From the NCBI GenBank assembly GCA_031551635.1, contig JAVBNH010000009.1:15474-79473 (forward strand): a DNA stretch of 64,000 nt, in the 5' to 3' direction. Below the pieces are notes generated by a model. It was not told the DNA's origin and searched no databases. It saw only the letters and a program-made list of their open reading frames with translations. Positions 17,169-26,488 of the stretch are shown in pieces. Numbering within the stretch: position 1 is the stretch's first letter; each line of letters starts with the position of its first letter. The position numbers were made by a program, and so were the translations under genes. Source of the stretch: JAVBNH01 sp031551635. GTDB lineage: Bacteria > Bacillota > Clostridia > Oscillospirales > Acutalibacteraceae.

Positions 17169-19526
17169 TTATAAAATATGTTTTTCCTCAATTTCCCTGT
17201 CGTTTTTGCCGAAAACGGAGACTATTACGGTTATATCGTCGATTTTTTCGCTCAGGTTTAGATCCCTTGCTTTTTTGGCAAGCTTTCCGGCGAGAATTGC
17301 CGCTGAGCAGCCAGTATTTTCGCAAATCAAATCATTTATGATGTTTTTTGTCAGTGTTGACGCGCCGTCAGAAATGGTTATGACTATATCTTTTTCTAAA
17401 AGCCGCCCGCCGATTCGTTGAAATTCAACCTCCTGTATTATTCCGAGCGGCAGGGAGGAGCATTCCGCCCTCATTGTGCGATTGTCTCTGTAAATAAAAG
17501 TCGCCGCGGCTCCCGCCTTCATAAAAACCGCTTCGCCTGAATACAGATTGACGCTGAGCAGGTCAAGGGTTGCGAGTGTTTCCTCGCGGGATTTTACCAT
17601 AAGTGCACAGTTCACGGTTTTTATTATACATTCTGGCGAAAAATCGGCTTTGATGAGCTGTGCGCAAAGCCCGGCAGCCATTGTACCGTCAACCGCCGCG
17701 CGCGCTCCGGAGCCCATTCCGTCAGAGAGAACAAGATTGTAATTGCCTTTTCCGTCAAGGAAATAGCTAAAGGCATCGCCGCTGTATTCCTGTCCCTCAC
17801 CTATATATTGGCTCGTTCCGGTGCTGACGCTTAATGCGGTTTTTTCACAAAGATAGAGCATTGAGGAGCCCTTTTCAGCTTCTATTACCAGCGGCGGCTC
17901 AAATTCAATGCCTGTCGCGTCGTACATTGCATTCAAAACGGCTTTATTTGTCACTCTTTTTCTTTTCGGACCGCAGAGAACCTGAATGAGAGTATGATTA
18001 TTTTCATCACACAAGCAAAAAACGTCCGTAACATTCACACCGATGCTCTCAAGCGTGGTTCTTGCGGTATCCGAGGTGTCGGGAATGAAAAGAATATCCC
18101 TTGTCAATTCCTCGCACATGTCGCTGAGCATCGCTGATAGCGCTGAAATCTGGTCGACTGCCACATTTCTTATGTCTTTATCCTTGCCCTCGAGGCTGTT
18201 TTTTATCGTAAATTTGTTGAAATGACCGTTGAAGCTCTCGAGCAGAGGTTCAACATGCTTACAGTTCGCGGCAAAATACGGCGGAATTAATTCAGGGCTG
18301 ATTGTTTTTTCGGTTTTGAGTAGCGCGGCTATATCATTGAAGCTCTTATTTGTCGACTCAAAATTATAGTCCCAGCAGCTCGAGCGCCTGACACAACGCG
18401 AGCAGACATCGTTCCTCACCGCGTCGAAAACCGAATTTATCGAGGCAGGCGCAATCTTTCTTATGGTGTTTGAGGCGGCGTCTATAGAGCTTGAAACCGT
18501 TGATACTGAAGCCGCGGCGGTGCTGAGCTTGAATCGGAGCAGGTTTTTATAGCTCTCGCCCGAGAGCGTTGAAGCGCTGGAGCTGAAAAACTCTTCGGCT
18601 ATAAAGCAGATTTTTTTTGGAAGAAGAACCATGATTAAGGCGGCTATGGCGGACTCTATAATCGACTGAACAGCCAAAAGGGTGTCCTCGCTTGACATCG
18701 CGCAGACCGCGTTTGCAGTCATAAAGCTGATAGCCGCGACAAATCTGCCGTATTGACCGAAAAATCCCGCGAGAAGTCCGCCCGCCGCGTAGCCGCTCAT
18801 CAGGTGTCCGGAACCTGCTGAAAGGGACAGTGTCAGCCCGGAGGTGATTCCTGCAAGCGCACCTCCGCTCTCCTTTGAATAACGCGCCGCGAGCATAACA
18901 ATAAAGGCGGCGAGGATTCGCGCGAGTGAAATGTCCATTATTTTTATAAAATCCAAAGACAGAAGAATGATGCCGAAGAAGATCATCAGACAAACCAACA
19001 GAGACGGTTTTATGTATTTCAAGCTTTTTTTCGCGGCGATTGCCTCAATAGATACCTTCATAAAAAACGCCGCACCGCCCGCAGTGATTGCCTCGGCGAG
19101 GTATAAGGCGGAATTCGCGAAGCTGATGCTGCCTGTTAACATTACTACAATGCCCGTTGAGAGTGTTGAAAGCAATGCTATGCAGGCGCAGGCAGTGTCC
19201 GATAGCGGATTACCGCTGAAGCGTCTGAAAATATAGACGCCCATTCCTGTTATCAGCAGCGCGGCGATATATCTCATCGACATCATTTCGGGGTGCGAGA
19301 GCACATAACCGAGTGCCGAACCTGAAATAGCAGCCGGTAGTCCTGTCGGATTTACGGCAGCGACAAAGGAAATCCCGAAAGGTGAATAACTGCCGAAAAT
19401 GCTCGCCTGAGAGAGAATGAAGCCCGCAAGCGCGTAAGCTCCCTGGACGAGCAGAATTCTCAGAATGCCCGCCATATTTGAAAAATCTGTATGCTGTTTT
19501 ATGGTTTTTATCGATAGCTTGTCCAA
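17169..19526 (-). CDS. spoIIE: Stage II sporulation protein E (serine phosphatase)
   Basis: A 785-residue membrane-bound PP2C phosphatase. It dephosphorylates SpoIIAA to activate sigmaF in the forespore and also takes part in asymmetric septation. About ten N-terminal membrane segments (residues 20-310) precede a central regulatory region with a cysteine motif (CSRCVRRSSC) and the C-terminal PP2C/SpoIIE domain (about 560-775). Metal-binding motifs are visible as LVLSDGMGSGARA and ITISDGAS. The start is TTG at 19526 preceded by GGGGTG. Its presence shows an endospore-former. The upstream promoter looks Spo0A-controlled. Confidence 0.95.
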   Translation of the reverse strand: MDKLSIKTIKQHTDFSNMAGILRILLVQGAYALAGFILSQASIFGSYSPFGISFVAAVNPTGLPAAISGSALGYVLSHPEMMSMRYIAALLITGMGVYIFRRFSGNPLSDTACACIALLSTLSTGIVVMLTGSISFANSALYLAEAITAGGAAFFMKVSIEAIAAKKSLKYIKPSLLVCLMIFFGIILLSLDFIKIMDISLARILAAFIVMLAARYSKESGGALAGITSGLTLSLSAGSGHLMSGYAAGGLLAGFFGQYGRFVAAISFMTANAVCAMSSEDTLLAVQSIIESAIAALIMVLLPKKICFIAEEFFSSSASTLSGESYKNLLRFKLSTAAASVSTVSSSIDAASNTIRKIAPASINSVFDAVRNDVCSRCVRRSSCWDYNFESTNKSFNDIAALLKTEKTISPELIPPYFAANCKHVEPLLESFNGHFNKFTIKNSLEGKDKDIRNVAVDQISALSAMLSDMCEELTRDILFIPDTSDTARTTLESIGVNVTDVFCLCDENNHTLIQVLCGPKRKRVTNKAVLNAMYDATGIEFEPPLVIEAEKGSSMLYLCEKTALSVSTGTSQYIGEGQEYSGDAFSYFLDGKGNYNLVLSDGMGSGARAAVDGTMAAGLCAQLIKADFSPECIIKTVNCALMVKSREETLATLDLLSVNLYSGEAVFMKAGAAATFIYRDNRTMRAECSSLPLGIIQEVEFQRIGGRLLEKDIVITISDGASTLTKNIINDLICENTGCSAAILAGKLAKKARDLNLSEKIDDITVIVSVFGKNDREIEEKHIL

Positions 19527-19564
19527 AATAACACCCCGAACTCAATTTTGTTCTTTGTCAAATA

Positions 19565-19608
19565 ATTATACTTGATTTACTGCAAAGAAAAATGTCATAT
19601 TCGGCAAA
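19565..19608 (-). promoter_or_regulatory. Spo0A-type promoter of spoIIE
   Basis: On the minus strand a 0A-box match TTTGCCGAA (19600-19608; the core fits TGNCGAA) abuts a near-consensus -35 ATGACA (19593-19598). The -10 TATAAT (19565-19570) is 22 nt further on. Over-long spacing with an adjacent 0A box is the known design of Spo0A-dependent sigmaA promoters of Bacillus spoIIE and spoIIG. Confidence 0.6.
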
Positions 19609-19663
19609 AGAAATTTAAGTAAAACAGGCGAAAAAGAGTGAAAAACTGTCGATTATTTTTTTG

Positions 19664-19692
19664 TTGCAATTATTTCTGTTTTGGTTTAAAAT
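19664..19692 (+). promoter_or_regulatory. Promoter of the glpK gene cluster
   Basis: TTGCAA (19664-19669) and TAAAAT (19687-19692) are spaced by 17 nt. The -10 lies just upstream of the AAAGGA ribosome site of glpK, and the promoter diverges from that of spoIIE. Confidence 0.65.
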
Positions 19693-19714
19693 CTAACTGT
19701 AAGAAAGGACGGCT

Positions 19715-21223
19715 GTGAAGATGAAATATATATTATCGCTCGATCAGGGTACAACAAGCTCCAGAGCAATAATTTTTGACAGAGCGGGTAAAATCGTCTC
19801 AAAGGTGCAGTATGAGTTCACCCAGATTTACCCGAAAAGCGGCTGGGTTGAGCATGACCCCTGTGAAATTCTTCAAACGCAGATAAGAGCTCTCGCGGAC
19901 GCTTTGATTGTCGGAAACGTTGAGGCAAAGGATATTGCCGCAATCGGAATCACAAACCAGCGTGAGACGACCGTGCTTTGGGATAAACGCAGCGGAAAGC
20001 CGGTATATAACGCGATTGTCTGGCAGTGCAGACGCACCTCGAATATCTGCGAGCAGCTGAAAGCGGACGGTTATACTGAGTATATAAGAGAACATACAGG
20101 ACTTGTAGTTGACGCTTATTTTTCCGGTACAAAAATAAAATGGATTCTTGATAATGTTGAAGGAGCGAGACAGCTTGCAAAAGAAGGTAATTTGCTTTTC
20201 GGCACAATAGACACATGGCTTATCTGGAATCTGACAGGCGGCGTGCATGTCACTGATTATTCGAATGCTTCAAGAACGATGATTTTTGATGTTGATAAGC
20301 TTAAATGGGACGAATATTTATGCGCGGCTCTCGATATACCGATGAATATCCTTCCGCGTGTCGCACCCTCGAGCGAGGTGTACGGACATATCTCACAGGG
20401 TATTCCGGGTACTGAGGCTCTTGCGGGCGTACCAATTGCCTGCGCTGTCGGCGACCAGAGCGCGGCAATGTTCGGACAGTGCTGCTTTGAGATGGGTCAG
20501 GCTAAAAATACTTACGGCACCGGTTGCTTTTTGTTGATGAATACCGGAAAAAAGCGTGTGAAATCAAAAAACAACCTCCTCACCGGCGTAGCGTGGGGCT
20601 TGGACGGCAAAGTGGAATATGCCATAGAGGGCAGCTGTTTTAACGCCGGCTCAGTTATACAGTGGCTCAGGGATGAGCTTCAGCTTATAAAATCCGCGCC
20701 AGAATGCGACGAGCTTGCCGCAAGCGTAAGTGATTCCAACGGGATTTACCTTGTTCCGGCGTTCACGGGGCTGGGTGCGCCCTACTGGGATATGTACGCG
20801 AGGGGCTGCATTGTCGGGCTGACTAGGGGTGTGAACCGCGCACATATTGCCAGGGCAGTGCTTGAGGGAATTGTGTATCAGGTCGCGGATCTCCTTGAGG
20901 CGATGAAATCCGATTCGGATATAGGCTTTTCACAGCTGAGGGTTGACGGAGGCGCGTCAGTCAGTGATATTCTTCTGCAGATGCAGAGCGACATTTTAAA
21001 TACAGAGGTAAACCGTCCCCGTGTAGTCGAGACAACCGCGCTCGGAGCGGCTTATCTATCAGGTCTCGCCGTGGGGTTTTGGAAAAATATTGATGAAATA
21101 AAAGCGATTCGTGAGGTTGACCGGATATTTAAGCCGGAAATTGATGAAAGCCTGAGAAAACAGAAATATAACGGCTGGAAAAAAGCTGTGGAGCGCGCTC
21201 AATCATGGACAGAGAAGGTTTGA
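19715..21223 (+). CDS. glpK: Glycerol kinase
   Basis: A 502-residue FGGY-family kinase that phosphorylates glycerol to sn-glycerol 3-phosphate. The N-terminal ATP motif [14 protein letters not shown], the substrate region [12 protein letters not shown], and the C-terminal [13 protein letters not shown] and [11 protein letters not shown] are all characteristic. Start choice is between GTG at 19715 (five nt after AGGA) and ATG at 19721 (eleven nt); either fits the family. It heads a tight run of plus-strand genes (GH130, malic enzyme, amidohydrolase, flavin-binding protein). Confidence 0.95.
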   Translation: MKMKYILSLDQGTTSSRAIIFDRAGKIVSKVQYEFTQIYPKSGWVEHDPCEILQTQIRALADALIVGNVEAKDIAAIGITNQRETTVLWDKRSGKPVYNAIVWQCRRTSNICEQLKADGYTEYIREHTGLVVDAYFSGTKIKWILDNVEGARQLAKEGNLLFGTIDTWLIWNLTGGVHVTDYSNASRTMIFDVDKLKWDEYLCAALDIPMNILPRVAPSSEVYGHISQGIPGTEALAGVPIACAVGDQSAAMFGQCCFEMGQAKNTYGTGCFLLMNTGKKRVKSKNNLLTGVAWGLDGKVEYAIEGSCFNAGSVIQWLRDELQLIKSAPECDELAASVSDSNGIYLVPAFTGLGAPYWDMYARGCIVGLTRGVNRAHIARAVLEGIVYQVADLLEAMKSDSDIGFSQLRVDGGASVSDILLQMQSDILNTEVNRPRVVETTALGAAYLSGLAVGFWKNIDEIKAIREVDRIFKPEIDESLRKQKYNGWKKAVERAQSWTEKV

Positions 21224-21228
21224 GAAAA

Positions 21229-22206
21229 ATGGAACTAGAAACTAGTAAAATTATCAAAAGATACAAAAGTAATCCGATTTTAAGCGAAAAGGATATACCT
21301 TATCAGTCAGCCCTGGTTTTTAATGCCGGTGTGTCAAAATATAACGGTAAATATGTGATGCTTTTCCGAAATGACTACGGCGACTCCAATACTGAAACGC
21401 TTGAAGGCACTAACCTTGGGCTCGCATTCAGTGACGACGGATTAGCATGGGAAGTCGAGCCCGAGCCTGTCTGGCAAATGTCAGACAGGGAAGTACGCAG
21501 GGTTTATGACCCGCGCATAACCGTGATTGACGGCAGAGCTTTTATCTGTTTCGCTCAGGACACCGAGCATGGAATCCGCGGAGGCATTGCTGTGACTGAG
21601 GATTTTCATAAGTTTGATATAATATCGCTTAGTGTTCCCGATAACAGAAACATGGTTTTGTTTCCTGAAAAGATTAATGGTTATTATTACCGTCTCGAGC
21701 GGCCTTTTCCGGTTTACGGGCGTTACCGCTCGAAGGGTTTTGATGTATGGATTTCCTGCTCAGGGGATCTCGAATTTTGGGGTAGAAGCAGGCTGCTTTT
21801 GGGTGTTGAGGATGTGCCCTTTGCGAACGATAAAATCGGTCCTGCGGCGCCGCCGATTAAAACCGAAAAAGGCTGGCTGACGACCTTCCATGCCGTTGAT
21901 ATTGATGAAAGCAGAGGGAAAAACGGCTGGGAGGATAAATGGCAGAAGCGTTATACCATGGGGCTTATGTTGCTTGACCTAAACGACCCTTATCGCGTTA
22001 TCGGACTCTCTAGGTTGCCTTTGATGGTGCCTGAAGCGGATTATGAAGTCAAAAACGGCTTCAGAACGAATGTGATTTTCCCTGGGGGAATGATTCTTGA
22101 GGACAGCGGCGAGGTAAAAATTTATTATGGGGCTTCCGATACAGTCGAATGTCTCGCAGTCGCGGATGTTAACGATTTAATTAATTTTTGTCTTGAAAAT
22201 AAATAA
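21229..22206 (+). CDS. GH130 family glycoside phosphorylase/hydrolase
   Basis: About 325 residues with the five-bladed propeller pattern of GH130, a family of beta-mannoside phosphorylases and some hydrolases. Supporting motifs are SNPILSEKDIPYQS, VFNAGVSKYNGKYVMLFR, the catalytic-acid motif VYDPRITV and the late GGMILEDSGEVKIYYG. The first ATG at 21205 overlaps glpK; the ATG at 21229 is preferred because it lies five nt after the glpK stop with AAGG ten nt upstream. Substrate (for example mannosyl-glucose or mannobiose) is not decidable from sequence. It is probably cotranscribed with glpK. Confidence 0.88.
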   Translation: MELETSKIIKRYKSNPILSEKDIPYQSALVFNAGVSKYNGKYVMLFRNDYGDSNTETLEGTNLGLAFSDDGLAWEVEPEPVWQMSDREVRRVYDPRITVIDGRAFICFAQDTEHGIRGGIAVTEDFHKFDIISLSVPDNRNMVLFPEKINGYYYRLERPFPVYGRYRSKGFDVWISCSGDLEFWGRSRLLLGVEDVPFANDKIGPAAPPIKTEKGWLTTFHAVDIDESRGKNGWEDKWQKRYTMGLMLLDLNDPYRVIGLSRLPLMVPEADYEVKNGFRTNVIFPGGMILEDSGEVKIYYGASDTVECLAVADVNDLINFCLENK

Positions 22207-22244
22207 AGATATTTGTCAATAATATACAAAGGAATGAAGATAAT

Positions 22245-23435
22245 TTGGACTATTTAGCTGAATCACTGAAGCTGCATTATAAATTGAGAGGGAAAATCGA
22301 GGTTGTTTCACGCGCGAGTGTCAAAACACGAGAGGAGCTTTCACTCGCCTATACACCTGGAGTAGCTGCGCCTTGCCTTGAGATACAAAAGGATGTTAAT
22401 CTTTCCTATGATTTGACCTCGAGATGGAATACCATTGCCGTTGTCACCGACGGAACAGCCGTGCTGGGACTCGGGGATATAGGTCCGGAGGCGGGTATGC
22501 CTGTAATGGAAGGCAAGTGCGTCCTGTTTAAGGAATTCGGCGGGGTAAATGCAATTCCGCTCTGCATCCGCTCAAAGGATGTTGACGAAATAGTAAATAC
22601 TGTCAGGCTGATTGCCGGAAGCTTCGGAGGGATAAATCTCGAGGATATTTCTGCTCCAAGGTGCTTTGAAATTGAAGAAAAACTTAAGAAATGCACAGAT
22701 ATTCCGATTTTTCACGATGACCAGCACGGAACAGCAGTCGTCTGTGTTGCGGCGCTGATTAATGCATTGAAGCTTGTCGGGAAAAAGTTTGAGGATTGCA
22801 GTGTTGTCTTCAGCGGTGCGGGGGCGGCGGGAACAGCTATCGCAAAGCTGCTGCACAGTTTGAAGGTGCGCGATATTGTGCTTTGCAACAGCAAGGGTAT
22901 AATTTGTGAGGGCAATGAGGGCATGAACGAAGCGGTGGCGGAGCTTGCGTCCTGGACGAACCGCTCTTTTAAGAGAGGCTCTCTCTCTGATGCCCTTGTC
23001 GGGGCGGATATTTTTATCGGCGTTTCCGTGCCCGGAATTGTCAGCGGCGAGATGGTTTACTCGATGGCGGAAAAAGCGATTGTATTGCCGATGTCGAATC
23101 CCGTACCGGAAATTATGCCCGAAATTGCCTTAGCCGCAGGCGCTGCTGTTGTCGGTACAGGCAGAAGTGATTTCCCGAATCAAATCAATAATGTTCTTGC
23201 GTTCCCGGGAATTTTCAGAGGTGCGCTTGATGTTCGGGCGAGCGATATAAATGAAGAAATGAAACTTGCGGCGGCATATGCGCTAGCTTCGCTTGTTGAC
23301 GACAAAGAGCTGAGCGCTGATTATATTATTCCCAAAGCTTTTGATATGCGTGTCGGTCCCGCTGTCGCAAAAGCGGTAGCTGAAGCTGCGATAAAAAGCG
23401 GAACAGCGAAAAAGGCGTTAGGTATTAGGAGGTAG
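22245..23435 (+). CDS. NAD(P)-dependent malic enzyme
   Basis: A 396-residue short bacterial malic enzyme converting malate to pyruvate and CO2. The catalytic region has SLAYTPGVAAPCLEI, the divalent-metal site IFHDDQHGTAVV and the Rossmann motif FSGAGAAGTAIAKLL. The start is TTG at 22245, with AAAGGA (22228-22233) about eleven nt before it. The last six residues (ALGIRR) and the TAG stop are encoded within a degenerate TTAGG/GTAGG microrepeat (23417-23445). It is the third gene of the glpK run. Confidence 0.94.
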   Translation: MDYLAESLKLHYKLRGKIEVVSRASVKTREELSLAYTPGVAAPCLEIQKDVNLSYDLTSRWNTIAVVTDGTAVLGLGDIGPEAGMPVMEGKCVLFKEFGGVNAIPLCIRSKDVDEIVNTVRLIAGSFGGINLEDISAPRCFEIEEKLKKCTDIPIFHDDQHGTAVVCVAALINALKLVGKKFEDCSVVFSGAGAAGTAIAKLLHSLKVRDIVLCNSKGIICEGNEGMNEAVAELASWTNRSFKRGSLSDALVGADIFIGVSVPGIVSGEMVYSMAEKAIVLPMSNPVPEIMPEIALAAGAAVVGTGRSDFPNQINNVLAFPGIFRGALDVRASDINEEMKLAAAYALASLVDDKELSADYIIPKAFDMRVGPAVAKAVAEAAIKSGTAKKALGIRR

Positions 23436-23445
23436 GCGGTAGGGA
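23417..23445 (+). repeat. Degenerate TAGG microrepeat over the malic enzyme stop
   Basis: A run of near-repeats of TTAGG, TAGG and GTAGG spans the last codons, the stop and a few bases beyond. Similar degenerate microrepeats of other sequence occur at 49664-49697 and 63811-63866. Confidence 0.5.
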
Positions 23446-23485
23446 TTGTAACCAAAATCCAAAATTTTAAAGAGTGGGTGTTATT

Positions 23486-24778
23486 ATGTTTAATGAGAAT
23501 TATTTATCCTTGTACAAAGAGATTGATGAAATGCCCGTAATAGATACGCATGAGCATTTCACGATGTTTGAGGAATTGTGGCTTGCGAACCCTAGGGATG
23601 TCCTATGTGAATACCTTATTCACTATTTCAGTACGGATTTAATTTCTTCAGGTCTTTCTAAAGAGCAGCTTGATTTTGCCCGCTCCGGTAAGGGCGATTT
23701 ACTGGAACGCTGGAAAACTGTCGAGCCGTTTTGGGAGAAATCGAGATATACCGGTTATGGAAGGGCTCTCGATATTGCCGCAAAGGAGCTTTACGGCATT
23801 GATGAGATTAACGGTAACACGATTTTAGCGCTAAATGAGAAATTTCAGCAGAGCAAAAAGCCAGGGAGATACAAAGAGCTTTTACAGGATATTTGCAAAA
23901 TCGAATATAGCCTTATCGATGTTGGTGAAAATCTCGTTGAGGAACAAAAGCCGAATCTAAAATATATCTGGCAGCCATGGGACTATTGTTTCCCATTCGG
24001 CGATTCGGTGGACAGAGTATGCAAACAGATTGAGAAAAATACAGGGCTTAGGATTATCTCTCTTGATAATTGGCTTGACGAGCTTGAGGCTAAGCTTGAA
24101 GAGGTTTTACGCGTTCACAATGTTAAGGTTTTAAAGTTTGCAATCGCATACTGCAGGACTCTTCAATTCAAAGAGGTGCCGTATAGCAGGGCGAAAAAGC
24201 TTTTCGAGGAGGTCATGGACAAGCGGCAGGAGCCGGGCAGCGAACCGGAGGATTATCCTTTCCCACTCGAGCTTCAGGATTATCTTTTGCATTATTTGAT
24301 GGAAAAAATCAGCAAGCTGAATTTAACCTGTCAGTTCCATACAGGGCTGCTTGAAAGCAATGCGAACACTCTTTCAAACAGTGACCCCTCAAAGCTGAAT
24401 AATCTGTTTTTGAAATATCCCGAGGTCAATTTTGACCTCTTCCACATCAGCTATCCCTATCAGAATATTTCTGCGGCGCTGTGTAAAATGTTCCCGAATG
24501 TGACGATTGATATGTGCTGGGCTCATATTATTTCACCGGGCGCGAGTGTAGCGGCTCTCTGTGAATTCCTTGACGCTGTTCCCTATAATAAAATTTCCGC
24601 TTTTGGTGGCGACTATAACTTTATTGACGGTGTATATGCCCATCTGCGTATGGCTAAGCAAAATGTCGCGAAGGCTCTGGCAATTAAAGTCGAGGAAAAT
24701 GTTTTTTCTGTTTCCAAAGCGGCAGAAATTGCACATTCGCTGTTTTATGACAATCCGAAGAGAATATTTACACTTTAA
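23486..24778 (+). CDS. Amidohydrolase-superfamily TIM-barrel protein
   Basis: About 430 residues. The N-terminal metal motif MPVIDTHEHF (H-x-H) and later metal-ligand candidates (LTCQFHTGL, FDLFHISYPY, and the aspartate in SAFGGDYNFIDG) place it in the amidohydrolase-2/uronate-isomerase-like branch of the amidohydrolase superfamily. The exact reaction is unknown; a role in sugar-acid or lactone metabolism is only suggested by the carbohydrate context. The GTG at 23474 is possible, but the ATG at 23486 has the better-placed AGAGTGG site. Confidence 0.8.
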   Translation: MFNENYLSLYKEIDEMPVIDTHEHFTMFEELWLANPRDVLCEYLIHYFSTDLISSGLSKEQLDFARSGKGDLLERWKTVEPFWEKSRYTGYGRALDIAAKELYGIDEINGNTILALNEKFQQSKKPGRYKELLQDICKIEYSLIDVGENLVEEQKPNLKYIWQPWDYCFPFGDSVDRVCKQIEKNTGLRIISLDNWLDELEAKLEEVLRVHNVKVLKFAIAYCRTLQFKEVPYSRAKKLFEEVMDKRQEPGSEPEDYPFPLELQDYLLHYLMEKISKLNLTCQFHTGLLESNANTLSNSDPSKLNNLFLKYPEVNFDLFHISYPYQNISAALCKMFPNVTIDMCWAHIISPGASVAALCEFLDAVPYNKISAFGGDYNFIDGVYAHLRMAKQNVAKALAIKVEENVFSVSKAAEIAHSLFYDNPKRIFTL

Positions 24779-24802
24779 AAAACAAAGTGATTGGAGTACA
24801 AA

Positions 24803-25282
24803 ATGAGACGAAGCGACAGGGAGATAAATGACAAAAAGACTATTTATGAAATCATCGAAACTGCTGAGGTCTGCAGGCTTGGTTTTTGTGCCGAAAATAG
24901 ACCTTATATCGTACCGATGAACTTCGGATATGAGGTTATTAATGATAAATTGACATTATATTTTCATTGTGCTTGTAAAGGTAGAAAGCTTGACATGCTA
25001 AAAATAAATAATTTTGTCTGTTTTGAAATTGATTTGGCGTTCGGTGTCGAAAATGGCGGAAAAGCCTGCAGTTACACGATGAAATACAAAAGCGTGATAG
25101 GCGAAGGGCGAATTTTTGTCTGTGATAATGATGCCGAAAAAGAAAAAGGATTGAATCTTATTCTGACTCATTATGTAAAGGACACTAGCTTTACATTTAA
25201 AAATGAAGAAATTTCGGCTGTTACTGTTTTAAAACTGGTGGTTGAAAATATTTCAGCAAAAAGTAATATGAAAAGAGAATAA
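24803..25282 (+). CDS. Pyridoxamine 5'-phosphate oxidase-fold flavin protein (NimA-like)
   Basis: About 159 residues with the split-barrel FMN-binding fold. The N-terminal MRRSDREI, the strand pair VCRLGFCAENRPYIVPMNFGYE and the segment LYFHCACKGRKLDML are typical of the group that includes 5-nitroimidazole-resistance proteins (NimA). The start at ATG 24803 follows GGAG by six nt; an upstream TTG would add four residues. The physiological substrate is unknown. It closes the glpK-to-amidohydrolase run, 24 nt after the amidohydrolase. Confidence 0.85.
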   Translation: MRRSDREINDKKTIYEIIETAEVCRLGFCAENRPYIVPMNFGYEVINDKLTLYFHCACKGRKLDMLKINNFVCFEIDLAFGVENGGKACSYTMKYKSVIGEGRIFVCDNDAEKEKGLNLILTHYVKDTSFTFKNEEISAVTVLKLVVENISAKSNMKRE

Positions 25283-25346
25283 AGGATCTTATTAATATTA
25301 CAACAAGGAAACAAGATAAAATTATTCACAAATTCCGCCAAAGCTA

Positions 25347-25375
25347 TTGATAATGATGTAAAAATGATGTAGAAT
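25347..25375 (+). promoter_or_regulatory. Promoter of the beta-propeller gene
   Basis: TTGATA and TAGAAT are spaced by 17 nt, with a 62-nt leader to the start codon. Confidence 0.5.
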
Positions 25376-25437
25376 TAATAAAGTAACTTTTTTGCATCTG
25401 AAAAATAAAATTTTGTAAAATAAGAGAGGACGATTTC

Positions 25438-26319
25438 ATGTTAGACGGTATCAAAACTGGTTTCCTGCGTATTTTACTCTCCCTGGGTTCATTTTTATCA
25501 GCGGTTTTTCTTGTTTTCGTTATGGCAACGAACACAACACCCGCAAGCACGGACACAGCCGAATATCTTGACAGCTTTAATTATGCCTTCACTGACGCCG
25601 TGACTATGGGTCAGGGCATAACGACAGACGGTGAATTTTTTTACACCAGTGGAACAGTTGCCGTTCTCAAGGCTACTTTCATTTCAAAAGTTGACATGAA
25701 TACAGGCAAAATACTTATGCGTAACGACTTTGCGATTCCTCAGGAATTTCTCGACTATGGTATGAATCATATCGGAGGCATCAGCTATTATAACGGCTAT
25801 ATCTATGCTTCGCTCGAGGGCAAGCCTTATGAACGCAGCTTTATACTTCTTTTTAACACCGGTGACCTTTCATATTCCGGAAAATATTTCGAGCTGCCGA
25901 AGGAAAACCATATTCACGGCGTGCCGTGGGTGGCAGTTGACTCCGCTAAGGGTTGTTTCTACACCGGCGAATGGGATCACGCGACAAAGCTCAACGCTTA
26001 TGACATTGAAACAGGCGAATTTTTATACAGTATTCCGCTCAGCGGCGGCGACCTGAACAGAATCCAGGGCGCTGAGGTTTACGGCGGCACACTTTACGCT
26101 TCAAGCGATGACGCAAAAGACATTAAGAATGTTTACGCTGTTGACCTTGAAACTGGCGAAATTACTCTTGCTTTCACAAGAAATATCAGCAAGGATGTTG
26201 ACGGCATTGAGGCTGAAGGTATGACAATCGTAGAAAAGGATGACGGCACAGTTGTTTTCTATGTGCTTGATTACGATAAGCTTCTCGGCGTGTTCATCAG
26301 AAGCTATGTAATGAAATAA
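25438..26319 (+). CDS. Predicted exported beta-propeller protein, function unknown
   Basis: A 293-residue protein. Residues 8-32 form a hydrophobic N-terminal anchor or signal (RILLSLGSFLSAVFLVFVMA). The remainder shows repeated strand patterns of a PQQ/YncE-like propeller (VDMNTGKILMRNDFAIP, YDIETGEFLYSIPL, VDLETGEITLAFTR). It likely binds rather than catalyses, but no active site is recognisable. GAGAGGA precedes the ATG. It has its own promoter and is followed by repeat copy B. Confidence 0.75.
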   Translation: MLDGIKTGFLRILLSLGSFLSAVFLVFVMATNTTPASTDTAEYLDSFNYAFTDAVTMGQGITTDGEFFYTSGTVAVLKATFISKVDMNTGKILMRNDFAIPQEFLDYGMNHIGGISYYNGYIYASLEGKPYERSFILLFNTGDLSYSGKYFELPKENHIHGVPWVAVDSAKGCFYTGEWDHATKLNAYDIETGEFLYSIPLSGGDLNRIQGAEVYGGTLYASSDDAKDIKNVYAVDLETGEITLAFTRNISKDVDGIEAEGMTIVEKDDGTVVFYVLDYDKLLGVFIRSYVMK

Positions 26320-26337
26320 GATTGCAAATGCAGAGCT

Positions 26338-26415
26338 AATTATGGTACATTAATGGGCTGAATGCTCAACAAAAAAGACTTGAGTCGTGGGCCAGGCAAG
26401 CCAAGCCCACGATAG
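26338..26415 (-). repeat. 78-bp intergenic palindromic repeat, copy B
   Basis: Inverted relative to copy A. It carries TGGGCTGAATGCTCAAC, AAGACTT and the palindrome half GGCAAGCCAAGCCCAC, ending CGATAG, with the middle slightly diverged. It lies between the beta-propeller gene and the ACT gene. Confidence 0.8.
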
Positions 26416-26455
26416 AATGCAGGCAATTGCTGATTTTCGGCAATTACCTGCATTC
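26415..26455. terminator. 16-bp stem-loop next to repeat copy B
   Basis: GAATGCAGGCAATTGC (26415-26430) and GCAATTACCTGCATTC (26440-26455) are complementary except for one position, with a nine-nt loop. There is no clear U-tract. It could terminate transcription of the propeller gene or act in the leader of the ACT gene. Confidence 0.45.
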
Positions 26456-26488
26456 ACAATTAATAGAAATAAATTGGAGAGCGATTAA

